A DNA stretch of 64,000 nucleotides from positions 1,550,001 to 1,614,000 of the forward strand of contig JAGYXB010002040.1 in NCBI GenBank assembly GCA_022495005.1, read 5' to 3'. The DNA comes from Rhyacophila brunnea (taxonomy: Eukaryota; Arthropoda; Insecta; Trichoptera; Rhyacophilidae). Shown here piece by piece: positions 50,930 through 61,430 of the stretch; position 1 is the stretch's first letter; each line of letters opens with the position of its first letter. The translations under genes were made by a program, and so were the position numbers. A model generated the notes under the pieces. It saw nothing but the letters and a program-made list of their open reading frames with translations, was not told where the DNA came from and did not search any database.

Positions 50930-53142
50930 GAAGTAAATGTAGCATATTATATTGTTTTTCAATAATTGATCGGATGGACCCGCAAATTAAACATGATTAA
51001 GAAGAATAAATTATTGTGCTTCACTTTCGCACCACGATAGAAATTTTATTGTTTGCCATTGTTCTCCATTGCCTCTTCACTTTCTCTGTGTTTCTTGAAA
51101 TTGGATCATTCATTCAACTGTGTCACGAAATGACAAGTCAGACCCAATTACTATTTATCAACCATACTGATATTGCTAGTAATATTTTCGATTTAAATTA
51201 AAGTCAAGATTTACTATAACAAATAAACTCCCTATTATAAAAATTCGTCGTGTTGCTAGCTTTCATAGAGTAGTTCTCAGTTTTCTCGTGTAGTTTCACC
51301 CCTCGGATGTATTCTAATCTATTTGTCGTGGCTGCCAATGGGAGCATTAGATAGGCTGCCTCGCATCGACCCTCGTGCGTCGGGTGTGCATTCACCAGTG
51401 CTTTGACCCCATGCTTGCCGCTGGCTTCGATTCAGCGGTGATCATCCCCCATTATTATTCGTCGGGCTGATTGTCGCGGGGGCCGCAGCTGGCTGGCAGA
51501 TGTCTGTCGCACGCGCACGCCACCTGGCGCTCCGTTACCAACCGAGCCCAGCTCTTTCTTTATTAATTCTTCTTTCTTTCCCCGAAATATATTATTTTTT
51601 CAAGTTCCCTTCCCTCTTATTACACTGTCACGATGGCGATGGCCGACCCTTCGTAATGATGCAAAGATATACACCGTTATCATAAAATGGTTATAGTAAC
51701 TTTGTTTCATACCAACTGCCACAAATAAATACCTATTACAGTTATGAATTTAAAACTGTGGATGAGTTTTAACGAATAAAAGTTAGACCTTTTAATATGT
51801 CAAACTCGTTGTATTAAATATTCATTATTGTTGACGTATTATACGTAGCATTATTTTTCTCTATAAGAGTCTTTGCATAGTACAATAATCTTCAAATTAA
51901 ATCTCAACCAAATTTAAAATGCACGTTTATTACATTTTCTATTGTTATAAATACATTATTTCCGTTACAAGACCACCTTTTCGAAGCCATATTAGTTACT
52001 TTCGTATGTATAATGTATGGCTATTGAATCGACGAATCTTTTATTTTCACCCTCAACGCTGCAGTCTCCTTGGGCACACGAGTCGAAAATGCATGGGGTT
52101 CGTCGCGAGGTCGTTGCACCCGTCTGAAGGTTGCGGCTCCTGCATCTGTCTGTCTGGCAGGCCTACCCCAAAATTTAGACGCGGGCTACATGAGCAAGCC
52201 AACCCCTCGCCGCTCCCGCCGCATTCTCATTTCATCCGATTCGATGAACCTTTTGTCCTCAACTGCGTTATTTATTCTTAAATTAAGAGGGGTGTTTTTT
52301 TACTATTTACAACTGTTGCCTATTCAGTATTGTAACGTATTTCACTCTAACGGATTTTTGTAATCGTTGAATTAAAAAAATATATGTACATGTATGGAGT
52401 AACTTCTTTCGATACGACGCAATTGTGTTGTATCATTAGAAGGTTATAAAACCGCAATTAGATGGATATTTTTAAACTTTGTTGGCGTGACATTTTGTCG
52501 ATGGTCGCTGATGACGATCAGCGCGCTAGGGAAGTGCGTCACTATCTTGGATTGATTGAAAATGTGACGTCACGTGCGGAAGTAACGTGGTGCAGTTATT
52601 CTATTATTATCGAGTTGATGAATTGGTCGGTACCTCCTTGAAGTTGGCAATGCATCGCGTCGCTGACCGGCCCATAAAATCTATTCCGAATACTTCCGCG
52701 TCTAGTCTAGACTCGTCCATTGCGAGGTAGCCAACGTTATTTTGTATTCCGTAACTGGTAATTCATGCTTTTTATCTAATTTAAAACATGCATTTATAGC
52801 AGGGTTATTTAGAAAATGTCTTATTATTTGTATTATGATACATATACCATCATAAATCGTCCCGTGTTCGAATTTAGAACAAAGTTCATCACAGTATAAA
52901 AAATATTAAATGATGATAATATGTCAAATGTTGGCATGTGGCGCCCTCACGACAACCTATACTGGTGGATCTATAATTAATGACTTAAGCAATACAAAGT
53001 GAACTATGTATTTCCTAACTCTTGAGAGCGAAGGTAGTCATTTTGTGTTAAAATTGTTTTGATATCTATCTATCTTGCAATACTGTTCTTGTTTGTTGTC
53101 ATGACGATGTATGCTAACGTCCCCTTTTATTTTTATTTCCAG

Positions 53143-53378
53143 CCGTGCGATTCGGTCGCGTGCCGAAGCGGGAGAAGGCGCGAATCCTCGCCGCCATGCA
53201 GCAGTCCAGCAGCAGTCGATCTCAAGAGCGGGCCGCGGCCCAGGAGCTGGACGACGAGCCTAGATTACTCTCCCGAGTGGTGCGCGCGCACGTCGACACG
53301 TGCGAGTTCACTCGCGACCGCGTCGCAGCCATGCGAGCGCGAGCGAGGGACTGCCCCACATACTCCATGCCTACTTTG
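53143..53378 (+). CDS. E75: E75 common exon 3: C-terminal extension and hinge
   Basis: Shared internal exon, 236 nt, entered in phase 1 and left in phase 0. The acceptor is a strong polypyrimidine tract ending TTTCCAG (before 53143); the donor is GTAAGT at 53379. It encodes E75B residues 136-214, beginning VRFGRVPKREKARILAAMQQ, the highly conserved extension after the DNA-binding domain, and ending RARARDCPTYSMPTL just before the ligand-binding domain. The basic VPKREKAR segment is the usual place for DNA minor-groove contact and nuclear localisation in this family. The poly-Gln expansions common in flies are absent; instead there is an SSSSRSQERAAAQELDDEPR linker. All E75 isoforms should include this exon. 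Confidence 0.97.
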
Positions 53379-53413
53379 GTAAGTTTCAAGTCCTTCTTAT
53401 CATCAATTCAACA

Positions 53414-53428
53414 TTAGGTTAGGTTAGG
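53414..53428 (+). repeat. Three TTAGG telomere-type units
   Basis: TTAGG x3, the insect telomere repeat, 36 bp after the donor site of E75 exon 3. Too short to mean a fused telomere; may be chance or a repair scar. Confidence 0.5.
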
Positions 53429-53615
53429 TCTTAATTCTCCAAATAATTGCCAAACCTCTCAGAAGCTTAAATCTTCAACATTTGACATTGACGTGGTGTG
53501 TGTAGCAAAGGATCCACAGACGTCACTAAAATTATAACTTTGTGATAGATTTTCAAAACACATGGTTTTGCTGTCATTCGTTTTCAAAATCCATCACACA
53601 TTGAAAAATTAGTTA

Positions 53616-54095
53616 CAGTCGAACTTGGTTATTACGATCACGGAAATAGCGAGATCTCGGATATAATGAGGAAAACATTCGTTGACATTTTGGTTTTATG
53701 ATTTTCTCCATACATCTATTCACTTTAATAACGAGCTACTTCTCGGGTATACCGAGCAAAACTGTAAATGTGTCAATCGTTTGTACCTAATGGGTATTTT
53801 TGCCGACAATATTGAAAAAGTATCCACGCATATGGTTGAAATTGCGCGTAAAACTCCAAGCTTTGTGAAGTCAGTAGATACCTACCAGCGCCGGCGGCTA
53901 AGCACTTTATTACAATAAACAACTTATTTTGTAGTTTATGAATGCCATGCTTGTTTCGGGAATTTTTACGATGGTTTACCGATTTTTTTTATATTGTATG
54001 CTTAGAACATGACGCGAAATGTTATATAACGAGTAATGCTTATAACGAGCAAATTCAGTCAGTCCCATCTTCCTCGTAATAACCGAGTTTGACTG
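53616..54095. mobile_element. pogo/Tc1-like DNA transposon remnant
   Basis: 480-bp element with ends CAGTCGAACTTGGTTATTAC and the mirror GTAATAACCGAGTTTGACTG, flanked by TA on both sides (53614-53615 and 54096-54097). The terminal CAG and TA duplication are typical of Tc1/mariner/pogo. An internal frame 53682-53918 (78 aa, ending TYQRRRLSTLLQ) may be the remains of a transposase end, but no catalytic DDE/D motif is present. Subterminal repeats TATAACGAG occur near the right end. Confidence 0.75.
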
Positions 54096-54665
54096 TATTT
54101 AAACATTGATTCAATCAATGTATCTATTAACTAGATTATTGTCGCACGTCCCTTACCCTTAAACTGGCTTTCCACCTCATATTCTATACTGTCAATCTGT
54201 GAGACTATTTTTTTTCTTGTCATACATAGAAAGCTATCAGCAACTTATTTAAAGTATTTCGTTCATTCAAAATACGATATAAAGTCTCGATAACTTTTGT
54301 AGTTTTTTATATTTTATCAGCATGCTGGTTCCTGTTTCTTCATATCGATTTAAGATCTGACAGAGACGAAGAGCGAATTCATTCAGTTTGTTATTATATT
54401 AGACCGGGGCTCAAGGCCTGAACAAAAACGATGCATGAGTGCGAGTGAGAAAGTATTCGGCACCCTTACGATCTCTTTGACACGCACTAGAGTAAGATAA
54501 AAGGTCTACATTTGTGTAAGCTAGTTTCCAAAAATATCGCCATCAAATCGGGGCAAAACGCTTCACACAGCGTCGATAACTTGCGAGCTCGTGTTGCTAA
54601 AATTGATATTTTTGTGTTAAACATAAAGTCAGTGGTAAATATTTTTAGTTAATTAAGTAGAAAAG

Positions 54666-54736
54666 ATGGTTCTGTGTGTTGTCTTAAAATGTGGTAGCCG
54701 TACTGATAAGCAAGAAGATGGTATAACGTTTCATAG
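54666..54736 (+). CDS. First exon of a THAP zinc-finger protein (partial)
   Basis: ATG at 54666 opens a 71-nt frame, MVLCVVLKCGSRTDKQEDGI followed by TFHR, ending at a consensus GTAAGT donor in phase 2. The C4-x4-C9 pair, the basic residue after it and the FH near residue 22 are the start of a THAP (C2CH) domain, whose remaining part (AVPAL motif and C-x2-H) should be in a next exon. I could not find that exon downstream. It lies inside the last E75 intron, same strand, between two 8-bp direct repeats CCGGGGCT (54414-54421 and 55073-55080). It may be a nested host gene or a fragment of a THAP-type transposon; P-element relatives make 8-bp target duplications, but matching terminal inverted repeats were not seen. 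Confidence 0.6.
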
Positions 54737-57700
54737 GTAAGTTGATACATGTTCGTGATAATTTATTTGTATTTTATTATATATTTTAATATCAGTGACC
54801 TAGTGTTTTTTTGAAATAACTTAAATTATAGATATCTTTATCTAATGGTTGCATTTTTACCGCTTAAAAATACTATATAACGTAAAAAAATAGAAAATTA
54901 CATTTTAATTCTGAGCGTCTAGTGCGAGCACTTTGGGCGAGCACTAGCGAAATGGTCTATGGTCTCGAACATTTGTAGACGAATGCGTTTGCTCGCTCAC
55001 AAACCAAACGCAAGGCAAGCGGCTTCATTTAGCAATGCAACGGGTGGCGTCTAGATGTATCTATAGTCTAAGCCGGGGCTAGTTTTCATACAAAGTGAAA
55101 GTGATTCAAACATTGATAGTAATTCATTATGTTACATTATACTTTCGCTATAAAAATGTATCCACCTTCGGTTTATCGGCAGGTATAATATCAGAAATGA
55201 TTTAAATATTTGAAGTTTATTCTTTGTTTATACTTAACTTATTTTTGTTGCATTATGTGTATTTTTTTATTGGCCTTCTGAAAAAAACGGCATTCAGAAC
55301 AGTAATAAATCTGGTCACTATTCACTATTACTTAATGTTTTTTTTGTTTATCGTAACTTATTTCCGCGGTGCTCATTCATTTAATTATTATTTTGACGTA
55401 AGTAGAGACAGAACGGTAAATAAATAAATAATATTTTAATTAAACGGTGATTGTTTTAGAGGTATTGCGAAATTTTTGGAGGCTATCGAGTAGATGGTTT
55501 ATTGGCAAGGAGGTCACGCTTGAACTTTAAGTCCACACGGAAATGGAATCATGATTACAGTGTCATTACTGATTATTGCAAACCGTTGTGCCAACAGTAA
55601 AACCAGGTGCGGTTTGCCCTTTCCCTACGTTTTACGCTTTCAATAATATACAAAAATAAATTGCAATCGTTACAAAGTAACTGCTTATGTGCGAAATAGA
55701 ATTGTCATTAATGATGTGGCCAACACCTGCATATCAATAACATTTGTAGTCTGCTACCAATTGCCAACTTGCTTACCAAAGATTTTATTTCACTAGTACC
55801 AGAGCTGTTTCAAATCATTAAAACTTATTATGACTGATTAGAATGCGCAACTTTGGTTAATTTGCCTCCCGCATGTCTGACATTATCGCAGACCCTTTGG
55901 CCAAACTGCCGTCGCGAGGTACTTTCTAGTAGTGGTCAATGGACGACATAGTATTTCATCCAGTTGTATACAATACTAACGAATGCTTTTATTATCGTTT
56001 CTCGGGAAATAATATTATGATTTGTGGCAACACTCGTTTATTCTTCTCAAAAATATTGTTTTTATTACAACGGTGGCACACTTTTGGGCAGCGGTGATCT
56101 ACGAGGTGAAAGTTTTTGAGGGTCCCTCGCTCGCTTCCTCGCAAGGTTACACGGCAAGGCCGCCACTCTTTATATTATAATCTCAATTTTTAAAAACTTT
56201 CTTGACACTGACTCACGAGAGATATAAGTATCGCGACGCATTTGTTTTGGTGAGTTGACGCCTCGCTGTGAACCAAATGTTCGTCAGTTGGGTCAGCCTT
56301 GGGAGCTTTGGACTTTCTCTCCCCGGACCTTCGACCGGCCGCGGCGGAAGTCATCGCTGTCTTGTCCCTATTTATTACCGAGTTCCCCCACATATCAGTT
56401 GGATCCCGTCCACGCCCTTTGTTATACAAGGGCACAGGATATGATATGAGGATATTCGGATGAGCGCACATCAAAGCACTTGATTATTATTTCGCTGTGC
56501 AGTGTATGTTTCAGTAATTTTACTTTTATTTATTTTGTCATTTCATCGCCTGTAGTTTAAAAATATTTTGTAACGTGTGCGGATTATTTAAATTAGTCGA
56601 CGGTCGAATCGTCTTCTGAACGATTTAAATTAGCACGATCACACAATGTCATAGACTGCCCCACCTTCAGAATAACAGCGTTACGTGACCTCTACTGTGA
56701 ACTCTAGACACAAAAGGTGCTTCGACCCCTAATACAAATGGAATAACCTCTATATTTAATACGAACTACCGTCTTTCATCTCTATACTTATGTATACATC
56801 TAAACGAGATAGAACTATCGTTGTTAGTTTAGTTTATATTGATATTTTGAATTTTATTTTTTAACGCAATCTAACCCTTCGGTGGGGTTCACAACGGAAC
56901 GTCACAATTTGAATGATTTCTGCCTGAGTATTTTCACCCTTTTGCGTACGTGTAATAGGCTCGATGTCGTTATTGGCAAGGGCAAATGAGAACAAAGCGA
57001 TCAACCCACTCAGCCAGACTAGCCGACCTTGCGTCACACGGAAACATTCAAGGTTTCTGTGTCTCCCTCGCTCGCTCCTTTCTACAATAAAATTACTACG
57101 TATTTTAATATAAAATTATTATCGCTGTCTCTTTCTCTCTGGGAGATATCGTTTCTCGTGAAAGCTGCCTTCAAATTTATGTAAATAAATTCCGTTCAAA
57201 GTTTACGAAAATCGCATGATAAAACCAAACGTATTTTTTTATAGTTCAGTGTTAATATGCGTGTGATGAAAATTCTTCAATAAAACAATATTTTACCATT
57301 TGTGATTATATTAATTATTATTATAATCTATTGCTTCAATCCAAATGTTAAATGACTAGGAAGTATTACGTTATTAATTGCCTGATTGGTGTTTTGACTT
57401 ACTATGATACAAATAACAATTACGAGTGCATTTCAACTGACAATGAGGAAGCGTTATTTTAGTATTAATGCCATTGAATCCGGCCACAGAGGTCGCAGTC
57501 TCGCGCGCCTCCAATCATTTCCTAGATGAAAGTAACTTTAATTTATTGCGATCGCGATGGTCGCCGCAGAACCAGTTCTCATTGAGCACTAAAGGTCAAT
57601 TCAAATGGTCAGTTACGTCTACTTAGTTAAATTTATATTTATTTATTTATTATCATTCGTGTTACCTATGCACATGCTGATGTTAATCTACGCACAACTA

Positions 57701-58063
57701 TAATACTATTTTGGTTTTATTACCGTGATGAAAGCAACGCTCTATTGTGTAGTAACGTGTCGGTCAGGTGAATATTACAAAGTTAAAATTTTAATTCCGG
57801 TTTTATCAGTTGTGTCATTATCGATCGTCAGCGATTACGCACGTTGGAGACCTTGAAAGTCTCCACGAGGCGCTCCCCCATCCCTTATTTGTTTCGGCAC
57901 GCGTAAACTTGCTTATGTACTTTAACCCCCAGATTATTTGTCACCTTGTCGATCTCCTATCGAAACTTATAATTATTAATATAATCTTCCAAGGAGTTAA
58001 GACCGTTTCATGAAGTTTATTTTTGATTGGTTATTAATGTTTTTCTTTTCTTTTTGTCCACAG

Positions 58064-59674
58064 GCTTGTCCGCTCAACCCCGCCCCTGAACTACAATCTG
58101 AAAAAGAATTCTCCCAGAGATTCGCGCACGTCATCCGCGGCGTGATCGATTTTGCCGGCCTCATCCCCGGGTTCCAGCTGCTCACCCAAGACGATAAATT
58201 TACCCTCCTCAAGAGCGGCCTCTTCGACGCGCTATTTATCAGATTGATATGCATGTTCGACGCCCCCTCGGACGGAATCATTTGTCTCAATGGACAGTTC
58301 ATGAAACGTGATTCCATTCAAAATGGCGCCAATGCTCGATTCCTTGTCGATTCCACCTTCAAGTTCGCCGAGAGAATTAATTCCATGTGTCTGACAGATG
58401 CCGAAGTCGGCCTCTTCTGCGCCATCGTCCTTATCACCCCTGACCGCCCCGGCCTGCGGAACATCGAACTCGTCGAGCGCATGCACACTAAACTCAAGTC
58501 TTGTCTACAGTCGGTCATCAACCAGAACCGTCCTGGACAGCCTGAGTTCTTGCACGAGTTAATGAAGACACTCCCCGACCTAAGAACGCTGAGCACGTTG
58601 CACACGGAAAAACTTGTCGTCTTTAGAACGGAGCATAAAGAACTTCTACGTCAGCAAATGTGGTCAGTTGAAGACGAAAGTGGCAAAAGTCCCGCCGGCA
58701 GTTCGTCCTGGTCTTCAGGTTCGGACGTGACGATGGACGAAGCCGTAAAGAGTCCCCTCGGATCCGTCTCGAGCACTGAATCTATGTGCTCGGGCGAGGC
58801 CGACCGATTCGCTGGCGCACCTTTGCTTGCCGCGACGCTCGCTGGCGCACGTTGTCCTGTGCGACCGCGAGCTGACTCCGGCGGATCCAGAGGATCCGCT
58901 TCGTCCGGGGACGATGAGCCCGCCGCCGCTGGAGGTGCGGGTCTAACCGTTATTCCCCTCGGTCGCCCCGCGCACATAAACCCTCATGCACACCCCCACC
59001 TGCGATACCGGAAACTAGATTCACCCACCGACTCAGGAATCGAATCCGGAAATGAAAAGCACGAAAAGCGGGCGGGCACTTCCTCCGGATGCTCGAGTCC
59101 GAGATCGTCCCTCGAAGAGCGAAGTGACGACCGCCCTCGACCCGTCGATGACATGCCCGTTCTTAAACGCGTACTCCAAGCGCCACCGCTCTACGATACG
59201 AGCAGTTTAATGGATGAGGCGTATAAACCGCATAAGAAATTCCGCGCCATGCGCCAGAGAGATTCTGCTGAGGCCGAGCCCGTCGGACAAAGCAGACAGT
59301 GTCCGATGACCGGCCGTCCCTCACAACTGCAGATGCACCTCTCCCGCGCCACACCCTCGCTCTCCAGCACCCATTCGGTGCTGGCGCGCTCACTCATGGA
59401 GGGTCCGCGAATGACGCCAGAGCAGATGAAGCGCACGGACATCATCCAAAATTATATAATGCGCGGCGAAAGTGCGTCGAGAGATCCCGCGGCTTTTCGC
59501 ACGCGGTGGACGGCCGCACCGCCAGCACCCACCGCACTCTCTCCCCCTGCGCCTTCCCGCCTGGAGCTCCAGGTGGACATCGCGGATTCTCCGCAGCCCC
59601 TGAACCTCTCGAAGAAGTCCCCCTCCCCGCCGCATACGCCCTACCGCCCCCGAAAACTATTATTGGAAGCGTAG
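58064..59674 (+). CDS. E75: E75 terminal coding exon: heme-binding ligand-binding domain and F domain
   Basis: Last coding exon (536 codons plus TAG), acceptor TTTTTGTCCACAG in phase 0. E75B residues 215-410 are the nuclear-receptor ligand-binding domain, beginning ACPLNPAPEL and including the signature region FAGLIPGFQLLTQDDKFTLL and LHTEKLVVFRTEHKELL. By alignment with Rev-erb and fly E75, Cys216 and His394 are the expected axial heme ligands; heme bound here senses redox state, NO and CO. The rest is a long, disordered, Ser/Pro-rich F domain with conserved islands: YRKLDSPTDSGIESGNEK (529-546), DMPVLKRVLQAPPLYDT (577-593), RMTPEQMKRTDIIQNY (from 663) and PLNLSKK (726-732, a CtBP-type motif). 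Ligand-binding and F domains lie in one exon without an intron. GC content is much higher than in the introns. Confidence 0.97.
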   Translation, partial: ACPLNPAPELQSEKEFSQRFAHVIRGVIDFAGLIPGFQLLTQDDKFTLLKSGLFDALFIRLICMFDAPSDGIICLNGQFMKRDSIQNGANARFLVDSTFKFAERINSMCLTDAEVGLFCAIVLITPDRPGLRNIELVERMHTKLKSCLQSVINQNRPGQPEFLHELMKTLPDLRTLSTLHTEKLVVFRTEHKELLRQQMWSVEDESGKSPAGSSSWSSGSDVTMDEAVKSPLGSVSSTESMCSGEADRFAGAPLLAATLAGARCPVRPRADSGGSRGSASSGDDEPAAAGGAGLTVIPLGRPAHINPHAHPHLRYRKLDSPTDSGIESGNEKHEKRAGTSSGCSSPRSSLEERSDDRPRPVDDMPVLKRVLQAPPLYDTSSLMDEAYKPHKKFRAMRQRDSAEAEPVGQSRQCPMTGRPSQLQMHLSRATPSLSSTHSVLARSLMEGPRMTPEQMKRTDIIQNYIMRGESASRDPAAFRTRWTAAPPAPTALSPPAPSRLELQVDIADSPQPLNLSKKSPSPPHTPYRPRKLLLEA

Positions 59675-61430
59675 TGAGCGCTTCTCAGCGACAACCAAAT
59701 AATGTGTCGAGCGACGTCGGACGACAGAGGGACGCGTCCGCCGCCATCCTATTATCGTGTTACGGCTTAAGTTAGGATTTTCAAATTTTGAATAAATATA
59801 TTTGTGATAAACTTTCATTTTATTGTTTTATACCTCGCTAAGTTAGAGTGTAAAATGGACAGATGGACAGATGAAGCGCCGGAAGTTGAGCGAGGAGCGT
59901 TTTAGTTTTGTAAAGTTTAGTTACGATTAATTACCTGACGGGCGGCATCGGCCGCTCGCGTTTCCTTTTTAAGCCCGGATCGAAATGTTTTATATTTTGA
60001 CTATTTATTTTAAGTATCGGACATTAATTTTATTTACCTTTTCTATGAAAATGTTACGTTTTATTATTATTGTTGTAATTATTTAGTTTATTATATTTGT
60101 GAATAATAATGATAGTTGTGACGCGTTGGCGACAGTGGCGCTGGTGGCGCGGCCGGTTGTACATATTAAATTAAAAAAGAAAAACGGCGAGGACTCTCGG
60201 GGAGTCTGAAGGTGCAATCCGCCGACAGGACTTGCACCCTCGTGCAGGTCGGCCCCACAGGCCCGGCATTTCTTTCATTCTATTCGCTATCATTAATTAC
60301 TAGTATAATAAATAATTTAAACAAATACAAACAAAAGCAGTACGTGTGAACAAACTATCTCGTAAAATAAAATGTTATTATATTAAAATGTAAAAAAATG
60401 AACAAAAAAAAACTTGTAAACAAAAGATGAAGGGAGGGGATGAGGAGTAAATTTGTTCCCCGCGCACCTCTCAACGCGATCGGCCGGCTTCGGAGGTACA
60501 ACCCCCGAAAGCCTTCCGGTCTCGCGTGTAAATCTTCATTATTTTCAGCATGATCGATGTTAAATTCCCCACTAGAAAAATCGAATAGGTCGGCTGAGTC
60601 CGATTTAGACTAAATCCAAATTATAGAGAACGGATCGAGGGTTATCGGCTGATCTCCGACAGTCCACCGTTATCGAGTAACGGTAGTTAACCCACACTGT
60701 CTTTGACCGATCACCCTCGACTGTTTTATTTCCAAGCTGGCGCTCTGCGTAGCGTCTAGTTGATTTCGCATTTACTCATTTTCCATGTTGATCGAACCGG
60801 CGTCATTTTTTTTTATTTTTCTCACCACCCGAGCGCTCGGTCGATATCAAATTGTATAAAAACATAGCTTAAAAATAATTTTAAATAAACAGAGTAATTA
60901 TTGTTGTAATTAACTGATTTGATGAGACATGTATCGTCATACATAATATATTCGTTGTGAATTGATTGATTTAAAAATACAGCTCTTGCAGTTATACCAT
61001 TATTAAATAATTCAACATTTTGTGACGACAGTGTGATATACTTGTAAAACAAATATAATTATCCATATTGTCCGATTGTTTGTTTCCCCCCACAGTAGCG
61101 TCACCGTGTATTGAAAGAATTTTTAAATAATAATCGATCGACCCGGTTGGCGGTGACCAAATTTCCGGTCGCCGCCGTGTGCACTTTATTTAATATGATA
61201 TATTCACTTGGTGACCGCCCGGTACTCGCTGTTCCGCAAGCCCAAATTAATAGTATTGTAAGCGCAAGAAGCGAGAGCCAGGCGGGATCGTCATAAAATA
61301 ATGCAGAGTGTTCCTTATCGAGCAGTTGATTGTAAAATTTCATTTATATCTGTAATGGTCGTGCGTGACATATCATTCATACCCGCACTGTATTAAGAAT
61401 AAATATCTATTGAAATCATTGTAAAGAGTA
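59675..61430 (+). other. E75: Probable E75 3' UTR with several poly(A) signals
   Basis: DNA after the stop codon stays unusually GC-rich and hairpin-rich for this window to about 60.8 kb, which suggests a long 3' UTR. AATAAA signals occur at 59791-59796, 60307-60312, 60366-60371 and 61398-61403; the last is followed by GT-rich DNA at about 61460-61490. Small stem-loops include GACTC-tcggg-GAGTC near 60193 and a GGCTTCGG-rich hairpin at about 60487-60516. A larger nested hairpin is listed separately. Which signal is used is unknown. Confidence 0.5.
60636..60719 (+). ncRNA. Nested three-tier hairpin in the E75 3' UTR region
   Basis: Three concentric paired segments. The outer stem CGAGGGTTATCGG (60636-60648) pairs with CCGATCACCCTCG (60707-60719), 12 of 13. 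The middle stem is GACAGT (60658-60663) with ACTGTC (60696-60701). The inner stem is ACCGTTA (60666-60672) with TAACGGT (60678-60684) around a TCGAG loop. The size (84 nt) is in the range of a pre-miRNA or a structured UTR element. Function unknown. Confidence 0.4.

Larger units (their letters stand above)
48204..53142 (+). other. Intron between the E75D exon and common exon 3
   Basis: GTACGT donor to TTTCCAG acceptor. Contains the hairpin MITE, the 41-bp tandem repeat, an HR3/E75-type site, GC-rich patches at 49.73-49.95, 51.3-51.55 and 52.05-52.25 kb, and a CRE overlapping an E-box (TGACGTCACGTG, 52565-52576). Frames of 60-120 aa here show no family resemblance. Confidence 0.5.
53379..58063 (+). 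other. Last E75 intron
   Basis: GTAAGT donor to TCCACAG acceptor. Holds the pogo-like element, the THAP exon and GC-rich patches at 56.25-56.42, 56.95-57.08 and 57.48-57.57 kb. Otherwise AT-rich without recognisable features. Confidence 0.5.

Noticed and set aside
51919..52363. Overlapping 120-aa and 97-aa frames on + strand
   Set aside because: Two frames of the same GC-rich patch with no family resemblance; intronic.
53414..53428. Interstitial telomere from a chromosome fusion
   Set aside because: Only three TTAGG units; far too short for that claim.
59299..59775. 158-aa open frame overlapping the end of E75 in another frame
   Set aside because: It lies over the conserved E75 F-domain codons, has no known motif, and follows from the high GC content of the exon.
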